The notes under the pieces: generated by a model | The model's input: only the letters and a program-made list of their open reading frames with translations | What the model was told of the DNA's origin: nothing | Databases searched by the model: none | Position numbers and translations under genes: made by a program | Source: Acidobacteriota bacterium | Lineage (GTDB): Bacteria; Acidobacteriota; Vicinamibacteria; Vicinamibacterales; UBA2999 | Direction of reading: 5' to 3' | Length of the DNA stretch: 41,856 nt | Assembly (NCBI GenBank): GCA_947465645.1 | Contig: CANIBQ010000042.1 | Coordinates: 1 to 41,856 of the forward strand | Part shown: one piece after another, positions 41,429 to 41,856 of the stretch | Layout of the letters: every line of letters starts with the position of its first letter | Position numbering within the stretch: position 1 is the first letter of the stretch

Positions 41429-41856
41429 AGGTTCACGGCGTGCGCGTCACGGCGCCGCATCAGGATGATGAAGGTGCCCATCGCCAGCATGGTCAGCACG
41501 CCGCCCAGACGAATGAGGTTCATCACAACCACACCATACGTCCCGCTCTCGGGATCGTAGTGGTAGCAATACAGCAGCAGCTCGTCGATCGCCGATCCGA
41601 CCTTGCCCTGGCCTGAATCGACCAGCGCGAGCCGCAGATCCTTTGGCGAATACTCGACGCCGTAGAAGTAGCGCGACAGCTTTCCATCCGGGTTGACGAC
41701 CAGCACGCCGCTGACGTGGGCGAACTGGCCCGTCGGTTCGTCCCAGCGGTAATTGAAGCCCGCCGCCGAGGTCACGCGCTGGATCGTCGCTTCGTCTCCC
41801 GTGAGGAAGTGCCACGCGGCCGCCGTGTTCTCCGCCGACCAGTAGGTCAGGTGCGC
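41425..41856 (-). CDS. SCO1/SenC-like copper chaperone, C-terminal part, cut by the right edge
   Basis: The frame is open to the right edge, so the start is missing. Visible are H-L-T-Y-W-S-A-E-N-T, A-W-H-F-L-T-G-D-E-A-T-I, F-N-Y-R-W-D, F-A-H-V-S-G-V-L-V-V-N-P-D-G-K-L and Y-F-Y-G, matching the C-terminal half of SCO family proteins; the F-A-H-V-S-G histidine fits the third copper ligand. The C-x-x-x-C copper motif lies off the edge. A C-terminal helix with R-R-R follows, unusual for SCO proteins, which are normally anchored at the N-terminus. It loads the CuA site of subunit II, encoded next with a four-base overlap. Confidence 0.85.
   Translation of the reverse strand, partial: AHLTYWSAENTAAAWHFLTGDEATIQRVTSAAGFNYRWDEPTGQFAHVSGVLVVNPDGKLSRYFYGVEYSPKDLRLALVDSGQGKVGSAIDELLLYCYHYDPESGTYGVVVMNLIRLGGVLTMLAMGTFIILMRRRDAHAVNL

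Overview
The window is GC-rich, densely coding bacterial DNA. The best guess is an Acidobacteriota chromosome, possibly the Vicinamibacteria side. This rests on three very large TonB-dependent receptors with carboxypeptidase-regulatory N-termini, three DUF6152 secreted proteins each beside a secreted protein with an S-x-G-x-W-x-G-D-x-L-V motif, secreted beta-propellers, and a caa3-type oxidase. No 16S gene or universal marker is present, so the phylum call is inference. No tRNA, rRNA, CRISPR array, insertion sequence or phage gene was seen.

Left part (1-10.5 kb): the 3' end of a secreted beta-propeller gene and its hairpin; a SAM methyltransferase; a minus-strand four-gene efflux operon (HlyD-like adaptor, MacB/LolD-type ATPase, two separate FtsX-type permeases); then a minus-strand run of fasciclin protein, SDR/SRPBCC remnant read in frame into a TonB receptor, a conserved hypothetical and a DUF523-YbgA protein. 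The receptor looks inserted into an older gene cluster.

Middle (10.5-27.3 kb): an XRE-cupin regulator divergent from fasciclin; a cytochrome pair made of a monoheme cytochrome c fused to a predicted outer-membrane barrel and a pentaheme cytochrome; a secreted hypothetical; a small Cys-rich protein; dctA coupled to a lipoprotein and the first DUF6152 gene; an alkaline-phosphatase-superfamily protein divergent from the second TonB receptor; an imperfect palindromic repeat; an MHS-type MFS transporter; DUF2277; a frameshifted YCII/DGPF pseudogene; and a 4'-phosphopantetheinyl transferase overlapping the second DUF6152 gene and its partner.

Right part (27.3-41.9 kb, all minus strand): a 29-residue membrane microprotein; a TonB receptor with a clear intrinsic terminator; a beta-propeller gene cut by one in-frame TGA; the third DUF6152 gene and its partner; a DoxX/TPR/membrane-protein operon; two related small membrane proteins; and a caa3 cytochrome oxidase operon (sco, II, I, III, IV) running off the right edge.

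The points most worth following are: (1) the in-frame TGA in the propeller gene, with a small GGU-loop hairpin at a SECIS-like distance; (2) the DUF6152 proteins, all predicted to mature to an N-terminal His-His-Ser with a further conserved His, which suggests a metal site; (3) the repeated pairing of DUF6152 with one secreted partner family, once joined to a propeller and a TonB receptor; (4) the cytochrome c-barrel fusion next to a pentaheme cytochrome.
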